The position numbers and the translations under genes were made by a program. Below the pieces are notes generated by a model, which saw nothing but the letters and a program-made list of their open reading frames with translations, did not search any database and was not told the DNA's origin. This document shows positions 1 to 8,223 of a DNA stretch of 37,590 nt, piece by piece. The stretch covers positions 81,029-118,618 of the forward strand of contig JAKZMJ010000023.1 in assembly GCA_030491005.1 (NCBI GenBank), written 5' to 3'. Positions within the stretch are counted from its first letter, which is position 1. Each line of letters opens with the position of its first letter. The DNA is from Sulfurospirillum sp. (GTDB taxonomy: Bacteria; Campylobacterota; Campylobacteria; Campylobacterales; Arcobacteraceae).

Positions 1-2
1 AT

Positions 3-493
3 TTGAAGTATTTTTTTACATTTTCTGTTGAAAAAAAATCAATAATTCTTGATTACTTTGCAGGAAGTGCTACAACTGGACACGTAGTAATAAACTTAAA
101 TCGTGAAGACAATGGAAAAAGAAAATATATCTTAGTTGAGATGGGAGAATATTTTGATAGTGTTACAAAGCCAAGAATACAAAAAGTAATATATACGGAT
201 AGTTGGAAAGATGGCAAACCAACTACTAAAAATGGTGTATCTCAAATCTTCAAATACTTCAAACTTGAAAGCTATGAAGATACTCTAAATAACCTTGAAT
301 TCAAAAGAACAAAAGAACAAGCCGATGCTTTAGGCTTGTATAATGAAGCTAAAGAAGATTATATACTCAATTATTCTTTAGATGTAGAGAGCAAAGGCTC
401 ACTTTTAAATATAGATACTTTCAGCACTCCATTTAATTACAAACTTAAAATTGCTACTTCAAGTGTTGGAGAAACACAAGAAACAGCTATTGA
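3..493 (+). pseudogene. mod: Type III R-M DNA methyltransferase (Mod), interrupted; upstream segment (5' end outside window)
   Basis: This is the middle part of a beta-class adenine DNA methyltransferase of type III restriction systems. Near its start is the AdoMet-binding motif I (DYFAGSATTGHVV), followed by NREDNGKRKYILVEMGEYF and then VTKPRIQKVIYTDSWKDGKP, the usual C-terminal third of Mod proteins. In this class the catalytic DPPY motif precedes motif I, so it should lie outside the window. The frame is open from the window edge; the TTG at position 3 is not a real start. The gene is broken after codon AT(T)GA at 493 by an insertion sequence, and its last 81 bp (413-493) are repeated at 1522-1602, where the coding frame resumes. 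As it stands it would make a truncated protein that runs about 26 codons into the element (stop near 572). The family assignment is confident; the recognition site cannot be told. Confidence 0.85.
413..493 (+). repeat. 81-bp perfect direct repeat, copy 1 (left of IS in mod)
   Basis: Positions 413-493 are identical base for base to 1522-1602 (offset 1109). The repeat is part of the mod coding sequence and brackets the truncated IS481-type element. It is far longer than the 6-bp target duplication seen at the other copy of the same element. Recombination between the two copies would remove the IS and rejoin mod in frame. Confidence 0.95.
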
Positions 494-504
494 CCTTAAA
501 TATT

Positions 505-1027
505 TCAGGTTTCGTTTGAAACCAACTTTGAACTGCATTAAATGGAGTTCTAACTTTCAATTCTTTTCTTAAAGAACCATGTCTTCTATTGAAGTTGTAG
601 TATATCAAAAATTTATTTAAATCTTTTTTAACATCATCTATATTTTCATAGTCTTGGGCTTTGATTGTAGCATTTTAATAGTTCCGTTTACTCTTTCTAC
701 CATTCCATTGGTTTGTGGTGTATATGGAGCTGTTAGTCTATGTTCTATACTATCTTCTTTACATTCTACATCAAACTTGTGATTACCACTTACAATTCCT
801 TTGCCTCTTGCCCATTTATCTGTAAATTCCAATCCATTATCTGTTAAAATATGAGTTAAGTAAAAAGGAAAAAACTCTTTACAAACTTTTAGAAATTCAA
901 CTGCATTATTAGATGATTTGTTTTCATACACTTTGTAATATAGTAGCCTTGTAGCTCTGTCTATTGCTACAAATAGATAAAACTTTTGTTTATCAAACTT
1001 TGGTAAATAGGTTACATCTATATGCAA
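505..1027 (-). pseudogene. IS481-like transposase catalytic part (orfB), frameshifted and truncated
   Basis: This is the DDE integrase-core half of the transposase, with HIDVTYLP (first Asp), ILTDNGLEF (second Asp) and GMVERVNGTIK (Glu). After GTIK the frame breaks: at about 672-676 this copy has four A residues where the complete copy has five, giving a premature stop at 638. Beyond the shift the remaining codons can still be followed to about 505, where the element is cut. It has no ATG start; translation would depend on a -1 shift from the preceding orfA, as in the complete copy. It is a dead gene. Confidence 0.85.
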
Positions 1028-1419
1028 ATATCCAGGTTCGTATTCTTTAAATTTCTTTGCTTTTCTTTTTGTTCTTGTGGGACTCTATTTATATCAAAGG
1101 CTTTTAAAGTTCTATAGATATTACTTCTATTTGCATTTGGGATAATATCAACTATTGTATCTGTTAAGTCATCTAGCTCCATCCAAGTCATTGTCCTAAC
1201 TACTTTTATTAACTCTTTTTCTAAAGATGTTAAAGTTGTTTTTATATTATGTGGTCTTGAACTTTTATCTTCAATAAAATCCCTATCTTTCCATTTAGAG
1301 ATAGTTTTAATATTTAGATTATAATTATTTGCTAATTCAACATTTGTTAAATTAGATTTCTGTATTATTTCTCTTATGTGCTGGTTTGTTCTAGCATTAG
1401 AGTGATAGGTTTGTGACAT
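1018..1419 (-). CDS. IS481-like transposase N-terminal part (orfA, helix-turn-helix)
   Basis: This 133-aa protein begins MSQTYHSNARTNQHIREIIQKS, the form of start seen in IS481-family transposases. Its region around residues 25-50 (NVELANNYNLNIKTISKWKDR) reads as a DNA-binding helix-turn-helix. It is identical to the orfA at 24768-25169. Its last residues are out of frame: the conserved continuation (KKFKEYEPGYLHIDVTYLP) is in the -1 frame, overlapping orfB by 10 nt. On its own it would bind terminal repeats but not catalyse transposition. Confidence 0.8.
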   Translation of the reverse strand: MSQTYHSNARTNQHIREIIQKSNLTNVELANNYNLNIKTISKWKDRDFIEDKSSRPHNIKTTLTSLEKELIKVVRTMTWMELDDLTDTIVDIIPNANRSNIYRTLKAFDINRVPQEQKEKQRNLKNTNLDICI

Positions 1420-1521
1420 ATTTTAAATCCTTATGTGTTGTAAAGATTTTACACTTATGTTGTTTAATCTATCACTTTCTTATTTATGAAGACAGGCAAC
1501 CATAACGTAGTGAAACTGGAC

Positions 1522-1602
1522 AGATACTTTCAGCACTCCATTTAATTACAAACTTAAAATTGCTACTTCAAGTGTTGGAGAAACACAAGAAACAGCTATT
1601 GA
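1522..1602 (+). repeat. 81-bp perfect direct repeat, copy 2 (right of IS in mod)
   Basis: This is an exact copy of 413-493, lying directly against the terminal inverted repeat of the IS (last IS base 1521). The mod frame continues through it into the C-terminal segment without any disturbance. Confidence 0.95.
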
Positions 1603-1909
1603 TTTAGTAGAAACATTTAACTACCTTTTAGGGCTTGAAGTTAAAAGAATGGAGATGATAAAAGATTATATTATTGTAGAGGGGCAAAATCTTAAAGGGG
1701 ATAAAATCCTTATTATTTGGAGAGATGGACAAAGTAATGAAAAGCTAAATGAGTTCTTCAAAACTATGGCTTGGAGTTCAAAAGACAGAGAGTTTGACAT
1801 CATCTATGTAAATGGGGATAATAATTTAGATAACCTTAGAAAAGATGAAGACCACCATAAAGTGAAGTTGATAGAGCAAGAGTTTAAAAAATTGATGTTT
1901 GGAGAATGA
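1522..1909 (+). pseudogene. mod: Type III Mod, C-terminal segment after the IS
   Basis: This is the last ~128 codons of mod: FSTPFNYKLKIA, then AIDLVETFNYLLGLEVKRM, IIVEGQNLKGDKILIIWRDG and a final EFKKLMFGE, ending in TGA at 1907-1909. It is the expected C-terminal domain of type III Mod proteins. An internal ATG at 1649 gives an 86-aa open frame but has no reason to be a genuine start. Removing the IS and one 81-bp repeat joins it in frame to the upstream segment. The next gene begins one base after this stop, so translation is normally coupled. Confidence 0.85.
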
Positions 1910-1910
1910 T

Positions 1911-4115
1911 ATGAGTGAAGAAATAATTGAATTAAAAAAAATAAGTTATCACTTAAAAAATTTATATTTAGACCCTAATAATTATAGATTTGTTGATAAT
2001 GAAGATTATAAAATAGTTGAAAATGAAAATATATATGATGAAAAAATTCAAAGAAGAACAAAAACTTTTATTGAGGGTAATAAAAGAGAAAATTTAAAAG
2101 ACTTAGTATTAAGTTTCAAAGAAAATGGTTTTTTAAATGTTGATATTATACAAGTCAAAAATTTAGGAAACAATAATTACTTAGTTCTTGAGGGAAATAG
2201 ACGGGTAGCAACACTAAAAGCATTACAGGAAGATTATGAAAATGGACTTGATATTGGTTTATTAAACCCTGGAATATTTAAAAGTGTTCCATTTGAAATA
2301 CACGATAATGAAGATGATAAAAAGCATTTAATTATTATGGGATTAAAACATATTAGTGGAAATAAAAAGTGGTCAGCAATTAATCAAGCTCAATTAATTT
2401 ATGATTATCTTAAAGCATATTGGGAGTTAGAAAGATATTTTGTAGAAGAAACAAAATTATGTAAATCACTTGGTATTACAAAAGTTAAATTAAGGTCATC
2501 GCAAAGGGCATATCACTTAATAGTTGAATATAAAAAAAGTGATTATGGAGACCAATTTAAAAGTGATGATTATTCAATATTTGTAGAAATAATTAAAAGA
2601 CCAAATATTAAAGAATGGTTAGAGTGGGATGACACTTGGTATAAAGCTCATAATCAATATAACTTACAAAGATTATTCTCTTGGATTTCAAATACGGAAG
2701 AGATTAAAAATGAAGATAATGATGATGAAGAATATGAAGAATATGAAGAATTTGAACCAATAATAACCAAATCAGCAGAAATAAGAGATTTAGCAATTTT
2801 TATAAAAGATGATAATGCTTTAAACATTATGGAAAAATATAAAAGTGTATCAAGAGGTCTAATAGCAAGTGGAGAGATAGATAAGCAAAATTATGAGGCT
2901 TCTCTTAAAGAGTTAGCCGATGGTATCAATAAATTAAAAAGCTATAAGGATATGATTTCTTTATCTGATGCTGATGTTATTGAAAGCATTAAAAAAGAAT
3001 TTTTGGAATTAATTCCTAAAAAAAGTTCATTAGATATTGGTCAAGGGAATTTTTCAGTTTGTTTTGAATATGGAAAAAATACAACTCAATTTGATAGTAT
3101 TGAGATAACTAATTATAAAGTTTTTAAAGATTTCAGTATTAACAAACTAAACAAAATAAATATTTTTGCTGGGTTTAATAACAGTGGAAAAACTTCACTT
3201 CTTGAAGCAATATATTTATTAACAAAACAAAATGATATTACTTCATTTTTAGAGTTAATTAGATTAAAAAACAAACTCAGTTCATTAAATCCAAATTGGT
3301 TAAATCAAGTTTTTGATGAAGGTATTATTGTATCTGGTATATTTAACCATATTGAAACTTCTATACATTTAGAGAAATTTGAAGCAACAAATATTGATAA
3401 AAAGGATGATTATATAGCATCATATAAACTTGATGCGAAAGTTGATAATAGAACTTTAAATAATACAATTCATACATTTGGTTATGAAACATTAAAAAGA
3501 GATAATAGCAAGGTAGAGCATCTATGTAATGCTATTTTTAAAAGTCCTTATTTTTATAATCTTAATGAGATACTTCAAACATACACAAAGAGTATTGAGT
3601 ATAAAACAGAAGATGGTAAGTTAGCTATCAATATGGTTATAGAGTTTATAAAAGGTATTGATAGTTCTATTAATGATATAAGACTAAGCGATAGTAATAA
3701 TATAAAAAGATTTATAATTGACTCAGATAAATTCAAAGAAAAAAATCTTGATATAACAAATTATGGAGAAGGCTTACAGAGAATATTTGAAATTGCTTTA
3801 GGTTTTGCTTATTCGCAAAATGGGATTTTATGTATAGATGAATTTGAAACAGCCATACACAATACATTGTTAAAAAGCTTTACAGAGTTTGTTCAAAAAT
3901 TAGCTCATATGTTTAATGTTCAAGTCTTTTTAACTTCACACTCAAAAGAATGTATAGATGCCTTTGTGAATAATGATTATAATAATGATGAAATATCAGC
4001 ATACTTTTTGGAAAATGTTAATAATGAGATAAAAACAAAGTTTGTTAAAGGCGAAAGATTAAAATATCTTGTAGATAATCTTGACCTTGATATAAGAGGT
4101 AATACTAATGAATAA
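1911..4115 (+). CDS. ParB/sulfiredoxin-like domain fused to OLD/ABC-type ATPase (defence-associated)
   Basis: This 734-aa protein has two modules. Residues ~1-150 look like a ParB/sulfiredoxin-type domain, with LVLEGNRRVATLKAL at about residues 91-105 matching the EGNRR nucleotide-binding motif of that fold. An acidic linker (DNDDEEYEEYEEFE) lies at about 260-280. From ~390 there is an AAA_15/OLD-like ATPase: Walker A GFNNSGKTS at ~421, Walker B LCIDEFE at ~642, and an H-loop LTSHSKE at ~675. ATG 1911 is chosen over the in-frame ATG at 1899 because GGAG lies 7 nt before it and it starts right after the mod stop. Its stop overlaps the TOPRIM gene by 8 nt. ATPase/TOPRIM pairs are known from OLD, Gabija and PARIS systems; the ParB fusion and the place between mod and res are unusual. 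The exact function is inferred. Confidence 0.75.
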   Translation: MSEEIIELKKISYHLKNLYLDPNNYRFVDNEDYKIVENENIYDEKIQRRTKTFIEGNKRENLKDLVLSFKENGFLNVDIIQVKNLGNNNYLVLEGNRRVATLKALQEDYENGLDIGLLNPGIFKSVPFEIHDNEDDKKHLIIMGLKHISGNKKWSAINQAQLIYDYLKAYWELERYFVEETKLCKSLGITKVKLRSSQRAYHLIVEYKKSDYGDQFKSDDYSIFVEIIKRPNIKEWLEWDDTWYKAHNQYNLQRLFSWISNTEEIKNEDNDDEEYEEYEEFEPIITKSAEIRDLAIFIKDDNALNIMEKYKSVSRGLIASGEIDKQNYEASLKELADGINKLKSYKDMISLSDADVIESIKKEFLELIPKKSSLDIGQGNFSVCFEYGKNTTQFDSIEITNYKVFKDFSINKLNKINIFAGFNNSGKTSLLEAIYLLTKQNDITSFLELIRLKNKLSSLNPNWLNQVFDEGIIVSGIFNHIETSIHLEKFEATNIDKKDDYIASYKLDAKVDNRTLNNTIHTFGYETLKRDNSKVEHLCNAIFKSPYFYNLNEILQTYTKSIEYKTEDGKLAINMVIEFIKGIDSSINDIRLSDSNNIKRFIIDSDKFKEKNLDITNYGEGLQRIFEIALGFAYSQNGILCIDEFETAIHNTLLKSFTEFVQKLAHMFNVQVFLTSHSKECIDAFVNNDYNNDEISAYFLENVNNEIKTKFVKGERLKYLVDNLDLDIRGNTNE

Positions 4116-4947
4116 AATTATTATTGTCTTTTGTGAAGGACAGCACGACATCGCTTTTTTATCAAAGATTTTATTTGTGGATGGATTTACAGCTTATAAT
4201 AAAAAAATAAAAAATTTTATTGAGCCTTTGAATAAACAATATGAAACTGAATTATCAGAAAAAAAGATTGCTGATAAAAAGCTTGGATTTCAATCTGAAC
4301 ATATGCTTCCATCCGTTGCCTTACAAAAAGATGAGAATATATTAGTGTTATTACATAACTTAAATGGCGATACTGAAGTTAGTAAAAGAAAACAAATCTT
4401 GGATATGTATCAAAATATACAAAGTGAAGATGATGATTTTACAAAGGAATTCAACTTAAACTTTAGGTTTATATATTTTTTTGATGCTGATAAAAAAGGT
4501 ATTGCCGCAAGAGTGGATGATATTAATAATGAGTTAGAATTAAGTGCTAACTTAGAACATAACAATATTAACAAGATTGACCTATATGAATGGGGCTGCT
4601 ATGTATTTCATAAAGATAAAGATAGTGGAGACTTAGAAGATATATTATTAGACTTAATGAAACCAAATAATGAAAAAATTTTTATAGAGAGTTTATCTTT
4701 TTTAACTACCAATAATTTAAGTGAAGAAAGACAAAAAGAGTTTATCTGTAATGATACAGAAGAAAAATATAAAGATAGAATTAAGTTCAAAGAAAAAAAA
4801 TCAATCATTTCAATTGCTGGACAATTACAATTTTCAAGTATGAATAATTCTGTAATCATTGCCAAGAGTGATTATATAAAAAAGAGTGATATTTCTTCTA
4901 ATACACATTGTATAGATATATCAAAATTATTTTTGGAAAGTATATAA
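4108..4947 (+). CDS. TOPRIM-like nuclease-type protein (DUF3226-like), partner of the ATPase
   Basis: This 279-aa protein has TOPRIM-fold signatures: IIIVFCEGQHDIAFL near the start (the Glu of motif I) and FIYFFDADKKG around residues 122-132 (the DxD motif). These are followed by YEWGCYVF and DSGDLEDILLDLM, typical of DUF3226-type proteins. Such domains cleave DNA or RNA using divalent metal. The ATG overlaps the end of the ATPase gene by 8 nt, so the two are translationally coupled and probably work together as a split OLD-like ATPase-TOPRIM pair. The res gene starts 2 nt after the stop. The family label is by motif recognition; enzymatic activity is not shown. Confidence 0.65.
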   Translation: MNKIIIVFCEGQHDIAFLSKILFVDGFTAYNKKIKNFIEPLNKQYETELSEKKIADKKLGFQSEHMLPSVALQKDENILVLLHNLNGDTEVSKRKQILDMYQNIQSEDDDFTKEFNLNFRFIYFFDADKKGIAARVDDINNELELSANLEHNNINKIDLYEWGCYVFHKDKDSGDLEDILLDLMKPNNEKIFIESLSFLTTNNLSEERQKEFICNDTEEKYKDRIKFKEKKSIISIAGQLQFSSMNNSVIIAKSDYIKKSDISSNTHCIDISKLFLESI

Positions 4948-4949
4948 GT

Positions 4950-7900
4950 ATGAAGTTCAACAAAAAGTTAGTATTAAACTCCTACCTATTATCACTATTT
5001 GGTGTAAAAGATTTTGATGAGTTAGCAAAAGACTTAAAAGCTTCACGACTTGAAGATGTTGAAGAAGATGGTAGCTCTCTTTTTTATCACGAGCTAAAAG
5101 ATAAGCCAATAGGCACAAGTAAGCAAATCACTGATGATAAACTTTTAGAGTATGATGAAAATATTGTAAAACATACTAAGACTATGGGTCGTGGTATAAA
5201 ATGGAAATACTTCCAATACTTATCACTGCTTTTTATAGAGATATATTTAGATAAATATTTTGATGATAAGAAACAACTACTTGAAGACCTAAACACTTTT
5301 CTTATAGAGTTTAATACTGATATAGAAACAAAAGAAAAACTTACAGAGTATGAGGAAAAAGAGCTAAATAAATTAGCTTTATATAATGCCACTGGCTCAG
5401 GAAAAACACTTTTACTTCAAATGAATTTATTACAGTTTAACCATTACTCAAATGGTAAAATGAAAATCAATAAAACAATTTTGATTACACCAAATGAAGG
5501 ATTGTCAAATCAACATTTAGAAGAGTTCCAAGCTTCAAATATAGAAACAGAAATATTTAATAAAAATCAAACATCATCTTCTGGACATAAACAAAGTAAA
5601 ACAAATTACAGTGATATTGAAATTATAGAGATAACCAAGCTTAGCGAAACTGATGGAGACAAGACAGTAGCCGTTGATAGTTTTGAAGACAATAACCTTG
5701 TGTTTATTGATGAGGGACACCGTGGTGCTAAAGGCGAAGTGTGGAAAACGAATAGAGATAAACTTTCGGCTAAAGGTTTTGCTTTTGAATACTCAGCTAC
5801 TTTTGCTCAAGCGATTAATAGTAGCACTGGAACAACTAAAAAGAAGTTAGAGAACGAGTACACTAAGGCAGTTATATTTGATTATAGCTACAAGTATTTT
5901 TACAAAGATGGCTATGGTAAAGACTACTCTATTCTAAATCTAAGTGAAGACAATGAGGAGATAAGACAAACTTACTTAACAGCTTCACTACTAAGCTTTT
6001 ATCAACAAATGAAAATATTTGATAGTTCAAGAGTTATGATAAAACCTTATCTTATTGAAAAGCCTCTTATGGTTTTTGTTGGTGGAAGTGTTAATGCCGT
6101 ATTTAAGAAAAAGAATGACCTTGGAAAAAATATAAAAGATGCCAATGGTAAAGATATTGAAACCTCTGATGTGATTGATGTATTGCTTTTCATAAATGAG
6201 TTTATCAAAAATAGAAGTGAGAGTATCACTAATATAGAAAAAATTATGAGCCAAGACAGTGGATTGACTAAGAAAGATGACAGTGATATATTTGCTAAAA
6301 AGTTTGAGTTTCTAAAGCATATAAAAAATACAAAAAAGTTTAATGCTACTGCTATGTTTGATGATATATTAAACATAATATTTAATGCTTCAAGTGGTGG
6401 TCTTCATATAGAAAACTTAAAAGGTGTAGATGGCGAGATAGCTCTTAGAGTTGGCGAAAATGAATACTTTGGTGTTATCAATGTTGGAGATAGTCAAAGC
6501 CTTATAAAACTATGTGAAGCCAATGGTATGAGTATAACAAGTAAAGATTTTTCAAACTCTTTGTTCAAGACTATAAACAACACTACTTCAAACCTAAATA
6601 TTCTTATAGGTTCAAAGAAGTTTAGTGAAGGTTGGAGTTCTTGGAGAGTATCCACAATGGGGCTTATGAATATAGGAAAAAAAGAGGGTTCTCAGATAAT
6701 TCAATTATTTGGTCGTGGAGTAAGACTAAAGGGTTATGATTTTTGCCTAAAAAGAAGTAATTCCATTAAAGATAAAAATCTTGAAAGCAAATATCAAGCA
6801 ATTGAAACATTAAATATATTTGGACTAAAAGCTGATTATATGAAAGCTTTTAAGGAATACCTAAAAGATGAAGGTGTTCCAACTGATGAGATAGAAACAT
6901 TTGTGTTGCCATTGATATATGATAATACCTACAAGACTAAGAAACTTAAAGTGTTAGATATTAGAGCTGATAAAAAAGATAGATTCAAAGTAGAAGAAAA
7001 ACTTGATTTAGAATATGTTCAAACAACTACTATACATAAAAGAGTAGTCCATAGTTTATATAAGCCAGTTGATGAGATAGCAAGTTTAAGTAAAAGTGGA
7101 AATAAACTTGAATTGACAGTTGCGAAACTTGAAGATGCCCACCTTAGCTTTATCAGTATTGATAATTTATTTTTCGCACTACAACAGTTCAAAAATGAAA
7201 AAGGTTGGAGTAATCTAAATATCTCTAAGACAAATATTCAAGAGCTGCTTAGAACTAATGATTGGTATAATTTATATGCTCCAGAGAAAGTTATGGAGAT
7301 AAGCAGTTTCAAAAGACTTGCTTATTTTGAGCAGATTATGATTACACTACTTAAAAAATATATGAAAGCATTTTATGAGTATGAAAAGAGTAAGTGGGAA
7401 AGTAAATATTTAGAATACAGAGAATTAGATGAAGAGAGGGACAAAGCCAATTTAATCAAAGACTACACCATAACAGTAGCAGATAAAGAAACAGAGCTTA
7501 TAGATAGGTTAAATGCTCTTAGAACAATGCTTGAGAGTGGCAAGATTGATGAAGTTGAACTCAAAAATCTATCTGAAAAAGATTTTAGTGCTTTTGTATT
7601 TGATAAACATCTTTATAAGCCTCTTGTATTCAAAGATAAAGGGGAAACAGCTTTATCTATCAAACCTGTAGAACTCAATGATGGAGAAAGAGATTTTGTT
7701 AAAGATTTAGGTGTTTATATAAAAAGAACAACTGATGAATACAAAGATGTAGAGATATATCTACTTAGAAACCAAAGTAAAACAGGTCTTGGCTTTTTCA
7801 CAGAGGGTAATTTCTATCCAGATTTTATTATGTGGATTATCAAAGATGCTAAGCAATACATTACTTTTATAGACCCAAAAGGTATAAGAAACTCAAACCC

Positions 7901-8135
7901 AAAAAATGACCCTAAGATGAACTTAGCAATTATTATAAAAGATATTGAAGCAGAACTTGGCGATACAAACACAGTGTTGAACTCATTTATACTTTCAAAT
8001 ACTTCATTATCTACGTTGAATGAGCTACACACAAACTTAACACATCAGTTCTTTGAAAATAAAAATGTATTGTTTCAAGTTGGAAGTCATAAGAATAGTT
8101 ATATTGGTGTTATGTTTGATAGAATATTAAAATAA
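4950..8135 (+). CDS. res: Type III restriction enzyme Res-like helicase-nuclease
   Basis: This 1061-aa protein is a superfamily 2 helicase with a C-terminal nuclease. Motif I ATGSGKT is at ~147, motif II IDEGHR at ~253 (a DEGH box), motif III SAT at ~282, and motif VI QLFGRGVRLKG at ~585. Near residues 957-975 YPDFIMW plus TFIDPKG form a PD-(D/E)XK-like site. In type III systems Res needs Mod to recognise DNA and then cleaves after ATP-driven communication between sites. The start at ATG 4950 is preferred over the upstream in-frame ATG at 4908, which would overlap the TOPRIM gene; GGAAAG lies 9 nt before 4950. With mod broken, Res probably lacks its targeting partner in this chromosome state. 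Confidence 0.85.
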   Translation: MKFNKKLVLNSYLLSLFGVKDFDELAKDLKASRLEDVEEDGSSLFYHELKDKPIGTSKQITDDKLLEYDENIVKHTKTMGRGIKWKYFQYLSLLFIEIYLDKYFDDKKQLLEDLNTFLIEFNTDIETKEKLTEYEEKELNKLALYNATGSGKTLLLQMNLLQFNHYSNGKMKINKTILITPNEGLSNQHLEEFQASNIETEIFNKNQTSSSGHKQSKTNYSDIEIIEITKLSETDGDKTVAVDSFEDNNLVFIDEGHRGAKGEVWKTNRDKLSAKGFAFEYSATFAQAINSSTGTTKKKLENEYTKAVIFDYSYKYFYKDGYGKDYSILNLSEDNEEIRQTYLTASLLSFYQQMKIFDSSRVMIKPYLIEKPLMVFVGGSVNAVFKKKNDLGKNIKDANGKDIETSDVIDVLLFINEFIKNRSESITNIEKIMSQDSGLTKKDDSDIFAKKFEFLKHIKNTKKFNATAMFDDILNIIFNASSGGLHIENLKGVDGEIALRVGENEYFGVINVGDSQSLIKLCEANGMSITSKDFSNSLFKTINNTTSNLNILIGSKKFSEGWSSWRVSTMGLMNIGKKEGSQIIQLFGRGVRLKGYDFCLKRSNSIKDKNLESKYQAIETLNIFGLKADYMKAFKEYLKDEGVPTDEIETFVLPLIYDNTYKTKKLKVLDIRADKKDRFKVEEKLDLEYVQTTTIHKRVVHSLYKPVDEIASLSKSGNKLELTVAKLEDAHLSFISIDNLFFALQQFKNEKGWSNLNISKTNIQELLRTNDWYNLYAPEKVMEISSFKRLAYFEQIMITLLKKYMKAFYEYEKSKWESKYLEYRELDEERDKANLIKDYTITVADKETELIDRLNALRTMLESGKIDEVELKNLSEKDFSAFVFDKHLYKPLVFKDKGETALSIKPVELNDGERDFVKDLGVYIKRTTDEYKDVEIYLLRNQSKTGLGFFTEGNFYPDFIMWIIKDAKQYITFIDPKGIRNSNPKNDPKMNLAIIIKDIEAELGDTNTVLNSFILSNTSLSTLNELHTNLTHQFFENKNVLFQVGSHKNSYIGVMFDRILK

Positions 8136-8156
8136 GACAAAATAGATTCACTGATA

Positions 8157-8191
8157 AAATAACAATTTGACTTTAAGCCAATTTGTTATTT
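8157..8191 (+). terminator. Hairpin after res (possible terminator)
   Basis: A perfect 9-bp inverted repeat AAATAACAA / TTGTTATTT with a 17-nt loop lies between res and fic. It is AT-rich and followed only by a short T-containing run, so it may be a weak terminator or an attenuating hairpin ahead of fic. Confidence 0.4.
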
Positions 8192-8223
8192 GTCTATATA
8201 TTTAATTTAAAGGAAAGTTCTTA

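Larger units (their letters stand above)
495..1521 (-). mobile_element. IS481-family-like insertion sequence, truncated copy, inserted in mod
   Basis: This is a minus-strand copy of the element found complete at 24665-25755. Its 5' terminal repeat is intact at 1521 (reading TGTCCAGTTTCACTACG on the minus strand). The other end stops at 495, within the transposase 3' end, so about 65 bp including the second inverted repeat are missing. One extra base (C494) sits at that junction. The internal sequence is nearly identical to the other copy, with a few substitutions near both ends and one missing A in orfB. The element should not be able to move by itself. The direct flanks are an 81-bp duplication of mod rather than a short target duplication. 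Confidence 0.9.

Noticed and set aside
3-572. A complete 189-aa protein starting at position 3
   Set aside because: The frame is the inner part of mod cut by the window edge; the last ~26 residues are IS sequence read in a chance frame.
4608-8032. Minus-strand open frames opposite the TOPRIM and res genes
   Set aside because: They are antisense shadows of strongly supported genes, rich in Ser/Phe/Ile as expected from the complement of AT-rich coding DNA.
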